Shown here: positions 23,448 through 35,366 of the stretch, in pieces
Layout: the number at the start of each line of letters is the position of its first letter
Position numbering within the stretch: the first letter of the stretch is position 1
Assembly (NCBI RefSeq): GCF_048128805.1
Contig: NC_136015.1
Location: forward strand, 26,441,531 to 26,505,530
DNA from: Centroberyx gerrardi
Taxonomy: Eukaryota > Chordata > Actinopteri > Beryciformes > Berycidae
DNA length: 64,000 nucleotides
Reading direction: 5' to 3'
Made by a program: the position numbers and the translations under genes
Notes under the pieces: generated by a model
What the model saw: only the letters and a program-made list of their open reading frames with translations
What the model was told of the DNA's origin: nothing
The model's database searches: none

Positions 23448-24090
23448 TAGACAGATAGAGGGTAAATTGGTAGAGTGAGTATGTAATAGTTTCCACGGCG
23501 ACAGTTGACAGGGCCGGTCACCGCAACGATGTCGGGTGTTGCCGTAGCGATAAGGCAGGAGGAGAAAACATCTCTCTCTTTCGCTCAATCTGTTTCCTAC
23601 CTCGTTCTCCCTCTTTCCTCTCTTTCCTTCTTGCCCTCCCCTATCTCTCTCTCTCTCTCTCTTTGTCTCTGTCACTCTCTCTCCTTTTCTCATCCTCCCC
23701 CCTCTCTCTCTCTCTCTCTCGTTCTCCCTCTCTCTTTCCCTTCTCACTCTCTGCCATTGTCTCTCCCTCTTTCCTCTCTCTTTCTCCTCTCCTCTCTCTT
23801 TGTCTCTGCCACTCTCACTCCTTTTCTCATCCTCTCCTCTCTCGCTCATTCTCCCTCTCTCTCTTTCCCTTCTCACTCTGCCACTGTCTCTCCCTCTTTC
23901 CTCTCTCTTTCTCCTTCTCCTCTCCTCTTTGTTTGTCTCTCTGTCTCTCTCTCCTTTTCTCACCCCCCTCTCTCCCATTCTACCTCTCTCACTTTCCCTT
24001 CTCACTCTCTCCCTCCTCTCTCTCTTCCTCTACCTTCCTCTCTCGCTCCTTTTTTCCCCCTTCCCTCTCTCTCTCTTCTTCTCCATCCAT
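23160..24090. repeat. Microsatellites and long polypyrimidine tract
   Basis: (TTA)n at about 23185-23203, (GA)n at 23237-23290, (GT)n at about 23392-23446, then about 520 bp of almost unbroken pyrimidines on the plus strand (23565-24080). Arg/Glu- and Ser/Leu-rich frames on the two strands are translations of these tracts. Confidence 0.93.
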
Positions 24091-25089
24091 CCATTACATA
24101 AACATTAATTATCCATTAAAAATAACAGCTTTAATAAAGTAAGCTTAGTACCATGGGTTTATAAGGGATTTATTCATGGGTTGGTTCACAGAGACTCTAG
24201 AAATTAAGGGATTTTTCATGTCTTTTGTGCAGGTTTACAGGTTATTAATGAGTTATTAATGGAAAGTTCCTGTCTCCCTGAATTTTACATTAAATTAGAA
24301 AGTAAGCAGTCAAACATTAAGGGGAGTTTAAGGAGGTTTTGATGGGATCTCCTCCATTAATAACTCCCTTAACTAATTTTAAGGGGATTTTGCATGAATT
24401 AAGAGGTGAATTAAGGGTTTTTTAAGGGATTTACTGGTTCGTAGAGTGTGATGTAAAACAGGAAGGGAATGCAGGAAATTAGCAAAAACGCCAATACTGG
24501 AATTGTTCGATTAAGAGAAAAAAAATAAAGGTGTAAACTAAACTTTAAAGGTGCCATGAGGATGATTTTTAAACATCAATATATCATTATCAAATTAATT
24601 GTGATTCCTTGGTATAATTACCTTGAACAAGTGACGGTGAAAGACGATGAAAAAGGTAGAAAATAAAAATAAACATTGTCCTACATATTATTCACAGCTG
24701 TGTGTATCACAGTCATTATAATTCACTTTACATCACTGAGTTTCAGATACTGCAGCTGGAAATTAAATTCCTCTTCCTCTAACCTCAGGCTTTCTCTTAT
24801 CTACTCTGTTTATTTCAATCTCTTCTCTCCTTTCCCCTCTCCTCCATCAATCCTTTACCTCTCTCTCTGCTCTCTTCATCATTCACTCAGGGAAACAGAT
24901 TTAATTTACCTTCCTCTTCCTGTGCTGCACATCCCTTGCTCCTCTCTGCTCGTCTTTTATCTCGTCTCCTGTCTCTCTCTCTGCATTAAGCTGATTGGCT
25001 GCAGCTGAAGCGTCTCGCTAATGGAAACTAGACTGAGTTGTTCCACACTCACAAAAATGAACATTGACCCTTTTAGGTAAAGAGGACGT
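24091..25089. other. Non-coding stretch
   Basis: A region at 24150-24440 rich in ATTAAGGG / TTAAGGGATTT strings may be a degraded dispersed repeat. Nothing else is recognised. Confidence 0.45.
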
Positions 25090-25801
25090 TCAGGTGATGT
25101 AAGCCTCCCTCTGGCGGCCATCTTGGAGGTCTTCAGCTCTGTGAACAGCTGACTGTGTTTCTGTCGTCTCAACAGAATTGAACAGACGGTTAATTTCTGT
25201 CTGTTTCTGACTGAACTGATCATTTCATCACTGATCCATCTGATTGATTTAGTGTTTAGATAATGTCAGCTTGTTAGCTAGCTAACCATAGTATCTGGTC
25301 AGCCAATGTCGGAACCCATCGTCTATCGGTCTGAAGATGATTAGACTCTGGGGGCGACGGCCAATATTTCGTTTATAGAGATTAGCCGAAATGTCGTCTG
25401 GACCTAAAACACCTACAAAAAGTATCGATGTAGACGTCGTCTCTCAACTCCAACTCCATTCTCGCATCTCAAGTTGCTAATCAGACTGTAAACAATGGCC
25501 GGCGCACGGAAGAGGAAGTCTTGGCCCGGATGTCCGCCGGCTACACCGGAAACCCCGAAATATTGTCCGTCGCCCCCAGAGTCTAATCGTCGTCAGACTG
25601 ATAGACGATGGGTTCCGAGATTGCTGGTCAGCTAACCATCACTGTCTTGTTGTTAACACATCTGATTAGCACACTAGCTAACGTATCTAGTAGCAGCTAG
25701 CGTTAGCATGTTCACATTAACATCAGTGTGTTTGCTGGCTAGTTAGCTAGCTAACAGTTTGTTCAGGTTAACTGAGCTGACTCTTCTCAAGCTACAACTC
25801 A
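25090..25801 (+). repeat. Inverted duplication, left arm
   Basis: Matches the reverse complement of 28411-28790 over about 390 bp once the Mutator-like insert at 25304-25623 is removed. Landmarks: GAACAGCTGACTGTGTTTC, GATCCATCTGATTGATTTAG, GTTAGCTAGCTAAC, ACTGAGCTGACTCTTCTCAA. Non-coding. Confidence 0.88.
25304..25623. mobile_element. Mutator-like MITE with 9-bp target duplication
   Basis: A 320-bp element starts CAATGTCGGAACCCATCG, and its right end reversed reads CAATCTCGGAACCCATCG. The arms match at about 63 of 68 bases. It is flanked by CTGGTCAGC at 25295-25303 and 25624-25632. The paralogous arm has a single uninterrupted copy of that 9-mer (28579-28587, reverse orientation), which proves insertion. 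A 9-bp duplication with long arms fits Mutator-like elements. No coding capacity. Confidence 0.88.
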
Positions 25802-25976
25802 AACCCAACACCAGATGCAGAACCGGTGCAAAGCGCATAAATAATGTTGGCATGACAACCACAGCTGGTGCCATGATGGAGGAACACTGTAGAATATTCT
25901 GTTAGTTAATAAAGTGTAAATCTGTAGAAGCAGCTAGAACCAGAGAGCAGCAGAGTCAGCTTGTTGTGGTGTGGCT

Positions 25977-26108
25977 GTAGATCCATTCAGTAACGTTCTC
26001 AGTAAAAGTGAATAGTGTGATAAGGTGGATTTGGTTACTGTGACACAGTAAACTGTCTTGTCTTTAGCCCTAGTCTCTACTCCAAAACATTCTGAGTTGT
26101 AGCTTGAG
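25977..26108 (+). repeat. Direct repeat X, copy 1
   Basis: 132 bp (GTAGATCCATTCAGTAACG to GTTGTAGCTTGAG), identical at all but one position to 28295-28426. Confidence 0.93.
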
Positions 26109-27682
26109 ATCTTATGGAGGTCATACTGTATTTTAGCCACATTTTAATATTTGCCATTACATCACTGCCTGTTTTGTTTAATCTCAACAAAATGTAGTAT
26201 GATCCTCCTGTGTTACTCCCGGTAGCCTACAGTCAGATGGCTTCATTAAAACTGTGTGTTCATTAAAGTGTTACCCGGTGTGTTGCTCAAAGACACTTCA
26301 GCAGGACGACGGTTGCTGCAGGTGCCAAGTCGAGTAGGAACGGGCTGATGTGATTATTTTGGTTTGGTTGGATTCCTCGGCTCAGCGGACGGATCATTTG
26401 TCTCTCCATTGATTTGTAAATGCATCTCTCAGCTAACGCTTGGAATACAGAGCAGCAGCCTCTCTAACCTTACTTCACTAATGCTGGAGTCTCCTGACCT
26501 CTCTCGCCTCGTGTTGTTCCTCCGTCCGTCCACCCAAACACTCACAGTGAGGAGCGATTAGATCTGCACAATTAGTCATGTGTAACTCCATATACTTTAG
26601 TTTGGCATTTTGTCGATGCTGAAACATTTCATTTTGCTTAGAATCTGCGTTGTAGTTGAAAATAGTCGAGATGTTGGTATCGGATGCAAGAAGTGCAATA
26701 AAATCATCAAAATGAATAGCTTACTACTGTTGCTTTGCTTTTTTACTTATGTAGGTATATATTTGTTTCCTTTACTTGTTTCCTTTTCTTTCATTTGCTT
26801 TTGATTGTTTCTTGTAACACTTTGAGATTTGCTTTGTTGTATATAAATTTCTACTTCTCTGTTACTGTTGTTGATTATTATTGTTGATTAATGATGGCGA
26901 TCACAGTATCTAGCAAGTCATGCATTCCCAATCAAACATGTTGACAGTGAATTGAAAACCTTGTTAAATTTGACCAGTCGTCCAGAGCTGCTGCCTGCAG
27001 CGTTTTGTGAAATCAGGACCTAAATATCTTTTTGATATCAGTTCAAAACAGTTTCCAAAGTTGCTTTAATGTTTAATTTTTACAGTGACATAAGTCACAT
27101 TGGCTAACATAAGCACATATATCACATAAGCTTTTTGGACACGTTGGTTTTCATATGTTAACTTTGTTTTTCATGTTGTACTCTGACATCACATGGCAGT
27201 TTTTACTTTGGATGTGAACAATTAAATTCACACATTTTGACCTGCTGTTACGTACGACAATATTTGTTTCACATGAAAACTTAATTCCACATATAAAGAG
27301 GCAACAATTCACAGGTGAAAATGTTCCAGCTTTCTCTTCATTCAATCAGAAGAACAGGCAGAGGCTTCGAGGCCAACATGCCTGGAAATTTTTTTTTCTG
27401 TCTTTTCCCTGTTGTTTTTTCTTATTGCTTCACTTCTTCATGTTCTCACTGCAAAAAATAAATAAAATAAAGGCACCAAAATGTTGATTTTAGCTGGACT
27501 GGTGAGTTTCAAGATATAATATTTTGCTTCTGTCGCATCTGTAGTTGTATGAAATACACAAAACAATCATCAAGTTAATTTATGTTTTCGTAACAGCTGT
27601 GCCAAGTACAACAAACACAATATTAGTTGAAAAAAAAAAATCATTAATGGCAATTTTTCTAAAAACAACACATTACTTATGC

Positions 27683-27723
<41 letters not shown>

Positions 27724-27793
27724 TGCGTTGATTGGAAGAGTTATAAGACGAGGTGTTGATTGTTCTGTGCCACAAGATGGTTTCTGATTCAAT

Positions 27794-27834
<41 letters not shown>

Positions 27835-28294
27835 ATCTTACTGTCAGAACTAGCTTTGTTTTTCTATTAGTTCCTCATTTCAGAAGGATAAAAATAAACT
27901 CCCCCAGCTACAGCAGGAGGGCAGCTAACTGGTATTGATGTAAAACTCCATGACTCTCAATAACAAAGTGGAAGCTCCTCCAGGACCTGAGGATTTGATT
28001 CCTTTCTGGTTTGTTCCTGATGTTTCTCAGTCTGGTTTCCACTCCAGTCGGGCTGAAAACCATCTAATGCGATGAATGTGAGAAACCAGTTAGAAAACAT
28101 AATGCTAAATTCCTATAAAGTGACCCGGCCATGTGGAGAATTCCCTGATATTCCCTGACTTTCCCTGTCTGGAACACACCTCTCAAAATTCAGTGATATT
28201 CCAGATATTCCAGGACCAAACGTGGGATACAAACTTCACAATGTACAGCTCTATACTGCAATAGAGGCTTTACACTTGCATCAAAGGCATCAGA
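26109..28294. other. Non-coding stretch between repeat arms
   Basis: A partial R1 repeat (about 26285-26330) and a region with LINE-like 3' character (CACTTTGAGATTTGC at about 26818). (GT)n at about 27683-27722 and (CA)n at about 27797-27833 are complementary and 75 bp apart. No gene is recognised. Confidence 0.6.
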
Positions 28295-28426
28295 GTAGAT
28301 CCATTCAGTAACGTTCTCAGTAAAAGTGAATAGTGTGATAAGGTGGATTTGGTTACTGTGACACAGTAAACTGTCTTGTCTTTAGCCCTAGTCTCTACTC
28401 CAAAACACTCTGAGTTGTAGCTTGAG
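28295..28426 (+). repeat. Direct repeat X, copy 2
   Basis: Second copy of the 132-bp repeat at 25977-26108. Here it runs directly into the right arm of the inverted duplication, which is probably the ancestral arrangement. Confidence 0.93.
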
Positions 28427-28790
28427 AAGAGTCAGCTCAGTTAACCTGAACAAACTGTTAGCTAGCTAACTAGCCGGCAAACACACTGATGTTAATGTGA
28501 ACACGCTAACGCTAGCTGCTACTAGCTACGTTAGCTAGTGTGCTAATCAGATGTGTTAACAACAAGACAGTGATGTTAGCTGACCAGATACTATGGTTAG
28601 CTAGCTAACAAGCTGACATTATCTAAACACTAAATCAATCAGATGGATCAGTGATGAAATGATCAGTTCAGTCAGAAACAGACAGAAATTAACCGTCTGT
28701 TCAATTCTGTTGAGACGACAGAAACACAGTCAGCTGTTCACAGAGCTCAGGACCTCCAACATGGCCGCCGTTACACCTGAAATCACCTGA
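28411..28790 (-). repeat. Inverted duplication, right arm
   Basis: Reverse complement of 25090-25801 without the Mutator-like insert. It preserves the unoccupied target 9-mer at 28579-28587. Confidence 0.88.
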
Positions 28791-28981
28791 AATCCTTCTA
28801 TACTTGAATAGCAGAAATTCACAGCCGTCTGTCTGCGGTTCTTCTCGTCTGTTTCCAGCTGTATCTGCCTATCGGTTACAGCTCTTCACCTGTCTGAGCC
28901 CAACACTGAAGGATTTATCTGAGGGAACCGCTCGCTACGAAAGAACCGCATTAATATTTCATCTACATTTAATCTGGAAGC

Positions 28982-29012
<31 letters not shown>

Positions 29013-29508
29013 GTGTGTGAACAGAAACAGGAGGATGCCACATTCGCTCCATCTCTCCCTCTTTTGAAAGATAAGAAGGGAAGTACGACGCCTTCTGTTC
29101 GGCTGTCCCACTTTTCCTCTTTCTCCCTCTCTCTCTCTCTCCCTCTTTTCTCTCTCTCCTTTTTCTTGCCTTCGTTTCTTTTCATGCCGGGCCTGTTAAA
29201 GAGGTTTTGAAGGGCTGGTGGAGGGAGGGAGGGAGGCGACGGAGAATAGGCGGCTCTCTCTTGCCATTGAGAGGAGTCATTTGAAGCGAAGTCATTTTTT
29301 CGGGAGGGATTTTCGGAGGCAGAGTGACGGAGTCGCGGCCCAGCTGTGGATTATGTTTGGAAAAAGAAACTCGGCTTGGCTTCTTAATCGCCAGTAATCC
29401 CTCTATTCTTCTCCACATTTTGCCATACAGCTGCAGCTGTGTGAAAACTTAGTCACTCCAACTTTGGGTTTATTTTTTGTCGTTTAGCTTTCGCTTTAGT
29501 TGTTCAAT

Positions 29509-29547
<39 letters not shown>

Positions 29548-29640
29548 TGGAGTGCAGGACCTGGGATGAAGCCTTCGTGTCGCCCTGCTGAATTAATATG
29601 GAAGACGAAGGAAGAAGATCAAAGTTAAAGGAGAACACCA
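28791..29640 (+). other. Possible low-copy or 5'-exon-like region, unproven
   Basis: Between (GT)n at about 28982-29020 and (GA)n at about 29512-29543 lies a moderately CpG-containing segment (29215-29480) that is not an evident repeat. It could be a conserved non-coding element or a 5' untranslated exon. No start codon with a credible frame is seen, so no gene is called. Confidence 0.25.
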
Positions 29641-29819
29641 GGGTCAATTAGAGTCCAAGCTCTTTTACCTCTACCTTTACATTTGATTTGATTTGTTGAT
29701 TTATTACGATCATGTACTGTTACACAAACAAATATACAACAAAATTTGCATGTAAAATGAAATATACAAGTTTGTTAATTTTATATTATTACTACTAATA
29801 ATAATGATAAAAAAAATAA

Positions 29820-31620
29820 AAATAAATAACTAGGATGCTGTCGGGGGTCGACAGCAAGGGTATATCCCCGAAATGCCCCGATCCTCGAAGGCCCCATTAA
29901 GTCAAATGTAATAAAAAGCCATTCAATAATCACACAATAAGACTCCAGGGTTAATCTTCCCAATTATATTGGTTGTATGTCCCAAATATTTTTTATTTTC
30001 CTTCTGGGCTAATCTAAAGTTAATTATATTTTTATTACTCCTAAACACTCCAAAATGAATGGATATAATCCTCTAGGGATTGTCTCCCCAATAATAAAGG
30101 GTATGTACCTTAACCTTTTTTTGTAACACTAAATAATACATTTAACTAAATAAATATAACCGCTGGCAGCGATGGCTGGGTTCATGCCAGTACAGCAGCC
30201 AGAGCTGAAACGTGGAAGTTTGCATTAAGATTACTGTCAGTTTTGTCATATCAGGCTGTTGAGCCGTCAGGTCCCGAGCATCAAGTTCTGATACTGAAGA
30301 ATGTAACAGCAAGTTAAAAGGTTCAATATCCAACTTCGTATGTCTAGCTGTGCACTCAAAATGCTGCTGTTGGGCAAAATCTGGTCCGATCTGTATGGAA
30401 ATTGGTGTGCATGTTCCACATAAAGGTTGGAACATGATAACCAAGTTTCACAGCGATTGGTGAAATTCTGTTATAAGAATTTTGAGTTATATTGAGAGTA
30501 TTGAGTTATAAGCCAAAATGTCATAGGCCACGCCCACTTTCACTAATGACAACCAAACTTGAGATTTTGAGTAGGACATGGTCCTAGAGCATGTGTACCA
30601 AATTTCGTGCAATTTCATGAATTAGATTAGGAGATACAGTTTTCTGGCCTTTGTGGCGCCCCCTATTGGTCAATATTTGAATGGCTTTGCACACATGTTC
30701 ATTCATTGTATGTGAACAGGTTGTCCAAGTTTCATGATGATTGCACCGTCTATCACAAAGTTATAACAATTTAGCTTATAGGCCACGCCTCCTTCACAAC
30801 TTTAAGAGTTAATATCTTCAAAACTACAGGAGATATCAACCATCTATAAACAAAATTTAAAGAGGACCATAGATGCTACTTAACGATTTTGGTGGTAATC
30901 GGTCAAATGGTGTAGGAGGAGATGTTAACAATGTGTTTTTCAAATAATTCATAATATCTCAAAAACCTTGGGGGTTTGTAGAGTACAGTTAGGTCGACAC
31001 GTGTAACAAGTTTCATGTAAATTGGACAAACGGTGTGGGAGATACAGCACTTTAAACGTTTTATTTTTGACCTTTAATTATAGCGCCACCATCAGGCCGA
31101 TGGGGGTCATATTTCATGTGGGTTTAATTGAAGCCATACTAGACCACGGTGCAAAGTTTCATGGCTCTAGCATTTACCATCTCACGGGAAATTGAGCCCA
31201 AAGAGAAAAACAATAATTTTTAAAAAGTACCAGTACAAAAATTAATTAATTAATTAATTTATTAATAATAATCACAAACTTCATACAAATCTCCATAATT
31301 GCCTGAACAATTCTCTTGACAAATTTCAATACAATATAATGCACCATTGGTGAGATATGGGTCCAAATAGCATGGAGATTAATTTAATCAGTTAATTAAT
31401 AATAGTTATCATAATCATAAACACATCAAAATCAATAGAGTTCTTCCTCTAGGGATCATCGATGTCCATACCAAATTTGAAAAGATTCTTATAAAAACTG
31501 TTCAAGTTATCGCGTTCACACGAAGGATCTGCGGCGGCGGGTGCGGTGAATCCATAATATCCCCGAAACTCTTATTGGGGATATAATAATAATAATAATA
31601 ATAATATTAATAATAATAGG
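29820..31620 (+). repeat. Long dispersed repeat with terminal hairpin and (AAT)n tail
   Basis: Begins near GGTATATCCCCGAAATGCCCC (about 29860) and ends near ATATCCCCGAAACTC-TTATTGGGGATAT (about 31555-31580), an 8-bp-stem hairpin followed by (AAT)n at about 31582-31618. Inside are recurring strings such as AAGTTTCATG, GGCCACGCC and GCGCCCCCTATTGG, typical of fish intergenic repeats. No RT or transposase frame is recognised; class unknown. Confidence 0.6.
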
Positions 31621-32984
31621 ATTGGGGTTAGTTAGTTAGTAGTTTACATTTCCTAATTATTTTGCAATGCATGCTGTATAGATTTTTTAACATTTACTAA
31701 TTTTTCATCGTTTTTAACTTCCTTCACGGGGTCACAGGGTCTTTATGAGTCGGGACCCGCTGTCCCGGCTCGTAAAGACAGCCTAAATAAAAAGCCGCGG
31801 ATGTGAAAGTGAAGTTTCAGAGCTGACATGTTGTTTGAGGGATTATTTCCTGGACGAGACTTCTTTTTTTTTTCCTGAGGGCCGCCGTTTGACTCCGTTC
31901 GGGGTGATTCAGCATTTTCATTAGCAACGTACAAACGGCCGTCACACGGATGTGCAGTCGGCTCAGAGAATTCTTATCGGAGGACGCAGTATTGTTTCCT
32001 TTTAAACTTCCTGTTTGCTAAGTTTTGGGGCGGTTGAACGCGCCCCAGGTGATTGACAGGAGGAAGAGGGGAACGCAACGCAGCACTGATATGAAAACAG
32101 CAAGTTTGACAAACAAAATGTGTGTGTGTGTGTGTGTGTGGGGGGGGGATACATGTGAGGAAGGTCGTTTATATGAGTGTGTGTGCATGTAACAGATAAG
32201 GGTGTGTGTGGTGTGTGTGAGTGCGCATGTGTGTACATACAATATGGGACTGATAGGGAAGAGGGGATGTGCATGTGGATTTGTGTGTGTGTATGTGTGT
32301 ATTTTAGGGAAAAATGTGTTTATGTGTGTGTTGTGTGTGTGTGTGTATTTGCACACGCACTTATTAAAGACAAGCAACAGTGTTTATGTGTGAGTGAGTG
32401 AGTGAGTGAGTGAGTGAGAGAGAGAGAGAGAGAGGGGGGATTAGTGTAATTGGTTATGAGTGGTATTGTGTAATTTTTATTTTTTTTCATGTTTTTGTGC
32501 GTGTTGACCTTTGAACTCGCCTCAAAGCCAAATGACTCAGCTTTAATGTTTTATTACAGACGATAACCAGACAGTTTAAATTTACAAGTCTAATTTCTGT
32601 TGAGTGTAATGTTGAGTGTCAGCAGTCAAGGCAGTCCTGCTTCAGATGAGAGCGCTCTCTCTAAAGTCCAAACCTCTCTCTGCGACCGCTCTGTTTCCAA
32701 CTGTAACGGCAGAAGTCGAGTCTCTGACGACTTCCAAGGCCTTGCAGACTTTCAAGCCCTTTCAAAGACCTTTTGTTCGTTTTCAAGAGCTGCACTTCAC
32801 AGCTCAAGTGCAGCGGCGGTCGATCGTGTGGTGAAGTGTCCTATCGAGTGCAATTTAGTCTTATTTATGACTAAAAACAGACCTTTCGACAAGGTTTACT
32901 GAACGCAAAACCAGACATTGTAAAAGCCCTGAAGTATATTTTAAAGCTTGAAGTTTGGGCTTAAATTAAAGTGACTTAAAGTGA
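31621..32984. other. Non-coding stretch with GT tracts
   Basis: GT-rich imperfect repeats at about 32119-32360 and (GAGT)n/(GA)n at about 32391-32434. The segment 31740-31990 is non-repetitive and could be conserved non-coding DNA. No gene is recognised. Confidence 0.5.
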
Positions 32985-33290
32985 GTGAGCAGGTAGGGGT
33001 TTGATGTCTTGCTCAAGGACACATAAGCAGTTGTGGGGTTTGAACCTGTGATCTTCAGGTTAAGGGACGATCTCTCTAACTCTGCTGCCAAAACCTTCTC
33101 TTTGACAGCATTGGATGAGTCTCTGAGTTCAGCTCTTCAGCTTCTGTAGCGATCACTAGCATCATGATAATTCATACTGAAGGGGCTTCCTCATATATTT
33201 ACGGAAAGCCAAAAGTGTCACAATTCACCTCTCTTCCTTCCCTGTATTAACCAGAGACAGTATTATATATAGAGACAGTGTACTCTATCA
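32985..33290 (+). repeat. Left-edge fragment of the TRIM array unit
   Basis: Matches 38073-38370, 45048-45335 and 50872-51160: an R1 core (GTCTTGCTCAAGGACACATA) followed by TTTGACAGCATTGGATGAGT and AGTATTATATATAGAGACAG. Homology stops near 33285, so this marks the left limit of the recognisable array. Confidence 0.85.
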
Positions 33291-33359
33291 GTTCTGAATG
33301 GGGAAAAAAGTATGGTAATAGTACGGTAATATTGTAGTTTCACACAATCACACTCACAG

Positions 33360-33745
33360 TGTAAGAGGTGTGGAGATGTGAAAGGTCATAGTCAGCAGCA
33401 GTGCCCAGCGAGGGAATCAGCATGCAATTACTGCAAGAAAAAGGGACATTACGCAAAGGTATGTCGATCTAAGATGCTAAGTGAGGTGGAGATACTGGAG
33501 ATATTGCATTCCTAGGCTCACTTACTGCTAATAGAGATGATGATCCGTGGATAACAATTAAAATGGACCACTGTGACACAGAATTCAAAACAGACTCAGG
33601 CGCAGATGTTACCGCCATACCAGGTGAGCTGTGCAGGCAAGCCCAGTTCAGGAAGCTGGAGAGAACATCCAGGGATTTGCGTGGGCTAGGAAAAACGTCT
33701 TCGATAGCAAGAGGAAAATTCACAGCTCACCTCCACAAAAACAAC
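33360..33745 (+). pseudogene. Ty3/Gypsy-type gag zinc knuckles and protease remnant
   Basis: Positions 33360-33464 encode two CCHC knuckles. The second is canonical (C-x2-C-x4-H-x4-C, CNYCKKKGHYAKVC); the first has five residues before its histidine. From 33563 another frame reads MDHCDTEFKTDSGADVTAIP, holding the D-S-G active-site triplet of retropepsins (33593-33601), followed by GKFTAHL. The knuckles and protease lie in different frames with stops between them, and RT and integrase are missing, so this is a dead fragment of a gag-pol retrotransposon. The homology to the right of about 33745 is lost. Confidence 0.82.
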
Positions 33746-33896
33746 AAAGAGACAGGAGCTGGAGATACCACGACTGGGAAGACCAGCACTCAGAGCCCCT
33801 CTTCCTCTCTTCACTTGACCACATCATATCTCAGTGTGTCAGAAGCTCTTTCTATCACGTTGTCCTTCTGTATCAGATTCCAGGGTTTCTGTCAGG

Positions 33897-34385
33897 CTCC
33901 TGCTGTACTGTCAGTCCTCATCTTAAAGGGACAGTACTCATAACAGAATACTGCTACTTTTGTTTGTTATTGTTTATTATTATGATTTGATTACATGAAG
34001 CATAAACTAAGCATGGTTACAAATGCAGTGATTAATTCATTTTTATTAATGCTAGGATTGTATTATAATAGAAGAGTAACTTTTGAACCTTTGTACACCT
34101 TTTATAACCCCAGGTGGTCAGTCCTGTGGATTTATGATTAGCACAGCATTTATTGAAGACATTTGAAGTGAACATGTATATAACATGTACATGTAGAGTA
34201 TGAAGAGTCTCCTGTAAGGTGTGATTGGAATGGAAAGTAATAAATGAAGCTACAGATATCAGCATGAGATCCAGACGGGTCTTTACATCATAATATTAGA
34301 CAGTTGTAGGCATGTGCAAGATGAATTCCTTCCTTCATTATGTGATTGTGTCGGGCCTAAATAGATTTGAAAATCTCGTTTCTGG
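33897..34385 (+). repeat. Array 3'-flank block F, copy 1
   Basis: Closely matches 56407-57050 (GCTGTACTGTCAGTCC, AAAGGGACAG, CATAACAGAATACTG, GTTACAAATGCAGTGATTAA, ATAACCCCAGGTGGTCAG). It lies on the 3' side of G1, as the second copy does for G5. A third, diverged piece lies at 59015-59150. Confidence 0.88.
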
Positions 34386-34559
34386 ATTCTCAAGGTCTGC
34401 AAGTGTGTTGTGGTTGTTGTTGCTGTGCTTGCTGGGTAATCCCAGCACAGTGAATGGGAGAGACTGGAGATAGCTCCTCTATTGATCTCTATGAGATTGT
34501 AGCTTTAAGTCCTGCTGTTTTAGCACATGCTCAGTAGGATCTCTTAGTCAGCAGAATCT

Positions 34560-35288
34560 AGACATGATGACAACGCTGCTGAAATTACAGTCAGTAAATC
34601 TGAACACATTTCCCTCTTAACTTCATTTTTTATTGGTTTTAGATGCAAAGTTATCCAGCAGAAAATGAAAATAATCACAGTAGGTAAAATATTACAGTGC
34701 TAACAACATAATCAGCAATTTACATTTTACATTTTGAGAATTTAGCTGATTTTCTTATGCAGAGTGACTTACAATGAGTGCAACAGTAGAGAAAGCTTCA
34801 GTTCCTAAATCACCAACATTACATGAAGTCTGAATCCAAAATGAAATCTCCACCTTTTAAATAAAGTGATAAAATGATTGATAGTGCAGAATTAAAATGA
34901 TGGTACTTTTTAAAGGACACTAGATAACTACATTATAATTATATCATTATTATATGTAATAATACTTATTCATTTGAGTTTTTTTCCTTTTTGTTTCATA
35001 TTTATGTTTCTTTCTTGTGTTGTATTTGCCTTTTTCAGCACTTTGAGATTTCCTTTAATGTTTTTATATTGTTTTTATATTTTTGTTGTTATAGATGTCA
35101 TCCACATCACCATGACAGCTATCATCAGGACAACATGGGCACATGTTGATGACATCACAGATTAGAGAGATGATTATATTCACTGACTGTCCTAGCAATA
35201 ATTGATAAATAATGTTTATATAATGAATCCTTAAAATGAGAAGTACAGACATGTAGAGACCCCTTACAGACATGGATGGCTTGACATG
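34560..35288 (+). repeat. Array unit segment between block F and G1
   Basis: Homologous to the segments downstream of G2, G3 and G4 (GACATGATGACAACGCTGCTG at 34561, 39992, 47040 and 52791) but without the SINE present in those three. A shared GATGTCATCCACATCACCATG block lies about 200 bp from each gene end. Probable 3' flank or 3' UTR of G1. Confidence 0.75.
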
Positions 35289-35289
35289 A

Positions 35290-35335
<46 letters not shown>

Positions 35336-35366
35336 TTCTTCTTCTTCTTCATCATCATCATCATCT
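35289..35366 (-). repeat. (GAT)n/(GAA)n tract directly after the G1 stop
   Basis: On the gene strand, a GATGAT/GAAGAAG tract of about 78 bp begins immediately after the stop codon, so it would be the first part of the 3' UTR. Equivalent tracts follow G2, G3 and G4 with other lengths. Confidence 0.9.

Noticed and set aside
23334-24142. Frames of 100-220 codons on both strands, Arg/Glu-rich or Ser/Leu-rich
   Set aside because: They translate the polypurine/polypyrimidine and GT tracts; both strands are open in several frames, as expected for simple repeats.
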